Origin: Lachnospiraceae bacterium
GTDB taxonomy: Bacteria > Bacillota > Clostridia > Lachnospirales > Lachnospiraceae
Length of the DNA: 12,461 nucleotides
Assembly: GCA_900767585.1 (NCBI GenBank)
Contig: CAAFZP010000090.1
Coordinates: 1-12,461, forward strand
Direction: 5' to 3'
Shown: one piece after another, positions 11,149 to 12,461 of the stretch
How the letters are laid out: the number at the start of each line of letters is the position of its first letter
Position numbering within the stretch: position 1 is the stretch's first letter
The notes under the pieces: generated by a model
Database searches by the model: none
Seen by the model: the letters and a program-made list of their open reading frames with translations, nothing else
Told to the model about the DNA's origin: nothing
Made by a program: the position numbers and the translations under genes

Positions 11149-12461
11149 ATGAAAAATAGGAAAGTAAGATTATTTATATATGCGCTTATTGCCTGGTTTG
11201 TAGGTATGGCTGTAATTGTATGTTATATACCAGCGTGTTATGCCGCTACATCTGATGTAGTGCCGGATGATCGCTTGCATTGGTATCAGGTCGGTAAAGA
11301 TACTTCTATATCTCATGAGTCAAGTTATGATAGTTTGATCGATAAAGTGCCTTATGGCGATGGTATTAGTTCGACAGATTATAAGTATATGGATAAGTTT
11401 TTTTATGCTATAGATCATTATACATATGCGGAAGGTCAAGCGTATACCTTTGGATATAACGACGGAGGAGAGATAGTTGCATTCACTTCTTGCAATCCAT
11501 CTTCTCAAGATGTAGAATTTGGTTTTTATTTGATATCTGTTAAACAATTTAGGGCTTCGTTTTATTCTTATGATTGTGTAAAAAATGGTGAGCCACTTGC
11601 TCGTGGTGCTGTAACTAATTTTTATGCGGAAAGTAAATACACTATTAATAATGAATCTTTTTATTGCCTAAAAATGGAATATAGTAGTTCATATAATGAT
11701 TTCATTATTGGATATAATACCGGCAAACTTAAGGTTTTTAAAGATGCACAATCTGCTTATAATTATTTGAAAAATGGCGATATGTCCGGTCTGGCATGGC
11801 AAGGTGCATCTAAGCAATATGACGGTGAAAATATATATTTAGATAATTTTGAAATGTGGGTGCATGACAGTAACGCTTATTCGGCATATTATCTGGAATT
11901 TAAATATACTATCCCGGAGCAGCTCCGCAATGCTGCTAGTTTGAAACTGGATATCGCGGAATCGTTTGAGTGGTGTGTGGGTTTGATTGCAAATACTATG
12001 CGTATTCCTAAAACTTATTCTGGTACTAATACTATTGATCTACTCGAATATCCTACAGGATTTAAATTATATCTTTCAGATATAGATGCTGTGACTGATT
12101 TAGTTGGAAATACTGTATTGTCTAATTTAACTCGTAGGGCTGTGCTTGGGTCGAATGTTGGTTTTGTAGATCTTAGTGCTTTATCTATTGATGGTATTAA
12201 TGGTGAGAAGGTGGGAAAAGTGACTAATAGTAAATTATATTTGACTTGTTATGTTGTTGCTGATGGTACTTATGGTCAATCTGTTAGTGGTTCTGTTGAT
12301 TTCCTTTCTGGAGCTAATGGTATTGGTACTTATACACCCAATGCATCAGGTGAATACAAATATAATGGAGATTATAAAGAAAATGGACATTATGAAACTA
12401 AAATTACTGTAGATGACTCTGGCAATCAGGATTACACATATTACTATTACAGTACGGATAA
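11149..12461 (+). CDS. Secreted minor-coat/adsorption-like protein, 3' end cut by window
   Basis: The frame is open from ATG 11149 to the end of the window, at least 437 residues. AGGAGGG at 11138-11144 sets the start. The N-terminus is a classic signal peptide: KNRKVR, a hydrophobic core LFIYALIAWFVGMAVIV, and a likely cleavage after CYA (about residue 32). The exported part is rich in Tyr, Ser, Asn, Asp and Gly, with a few cysteines. The visible end is repetitive and Tyr-rich (YKYNGDYKENGHYETK, YTYYYYS). Position after the coat-like genes and terminator suggests a gIII-type host-adsorption protein, which should end in a C-terminal membrane anchor beyond the window. No homologous domain was recognised, and a generic surface protein is the alternative. 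Confidence 0.6.
   Translation, partial: MKNRKVRLFIYALIAWFVGMAVIVCYIPACYAATSDVVPDDRLHWYQVGKDTSISHESSYDSLIDKVPYGDGISSTDYKYMDKFFYAIDHYTYAEGQAYTFGYNDGGEIVAFTSCNPSSQDVEFGFYLISVKQFRASFYSYDCVKNGEPLARGAVTNFYAESKYTINNESFYCLKMEYSSSYNDFIIGYNTGKLKVFKDAQSAYNYLKNGDMSGLAWQGASKQYDGENIYLDNFEMWVHDSNAYSAYYLEFKYTIPEQLRNAASLKLDIAESFEWCVGLIANTMRIPKTYSGTNTIDLLEYPTGFKLYLSDIDAVTDLVGNTVLSNLTRRAVLGSNVGFVDLSALSIDGINGEKVGKVTNSKLYLTCYVVADGTYGQSVSGSVDFLSGANGIGTYTPNASGEYKYNGDYKENGHYETKITVDDSGNQDYTYYYYSTD

Larger units (their letters stand above)
10003..12461 (+). mobile_element. Partial Inoviridae-like (filamentous phage) prophage, structural module
   Basis: A compact plus-strand run of tiny genes, each with a strong Shine-Dalgarno, is followed by a large secreted protein. 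The order is a 60-residue protein, a 103-residue possible ssDNA-binding protein, two single-span basic-tailed proteins of about 60 residues, a terminator hairpin, and a signal-peptide protein of more than 430 residues. This matches the filamentous phage order of gV-like, gVIII-like, terminator, gIII-like genes. Codons end mostly in T or A and composition is AT-rich, unlike the host genes to the left. The left edge is approximate. The Zot-like ATPase, rolling-circle initiator and integrase that would settle the assignment are not in the window. A different mobile element with small membrane proteins remains possible. Confidence 0.6.

Overview
The window looks like a chromosomal segment of a low-to-mid G+C Firmicute, most likely a Lachnospiraceae-type gut Clostridium. 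The evidence is strong AGGAGG-type ribosome binding sites, a pyrB/pyrI pair, MetRS with a fused C-terminal tRNA-binding domain, and the overall style of the proteins. The species cannot be fixed from the sequence alone.

Layout: 1-8213 is a housekeeping block on the plus strand. It holds the end of metK (S-adenosylmethionine synthetase), an ornithine-carbamoyltransferase-like enzyme with altered substrate motifs, a small membrane protein, pyrB, a 572-base gap, pyrI, murA and metG, closed by a bidirectional terminator. 8292-9490 holds two minus-strand genes. One encodes an unrecognised 98-residue protein preceded by a leader RNA with a terminator-like hairpin. The other encodes a secreted lipoprotein of unknown function. 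From about 10000 to the right edge, base composition and codon use change to AT-rich, T-ending codons, and the gene style changes with them. A run of very small genes follows: a 60-residue protein, a possible single-stranded-DNA-binding protein, and two paralogous single-membrane-span proteins with basic tails. After a terminator hairpin comes a large secreted protein that runs off the edge. This is the architecture of the structural module of a filamentous phage (Inoviridae-like) integrated in a Gram-positive host. Replication, Zot-like assembly and integration genes, if present, lie beyond the window.

The most striking non-coding signal is a pair of roughly 280-310-base elements, at 4041-4347 (between pyrB and pyrI) and 9627-9910 (beside the phage-like module). 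Each folds on paper into one long interrupted helix topped by two hairpins. The two copies differ at many positions, yet several differences are matched on both sides of the stems. The outermost stems have unrelated sequences but are each perfectly self-complementary. Placement of G.U pairs and a tandem G.A motif favours the plus strand as the RNA. This looks like a structured RNA or hairpin-mobile element under selection for its fold. I cannot match it to a named family from memory.

How the genes work together: PyrB and PyrI form aspartate transcarbamoylase of pyrimidine synthesis, here separated by direct repeats and the structured element. MurA starts peptidoglycan synthesis and MetG charges tRNA-Met. 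MetK consumes methionine to make SAM.
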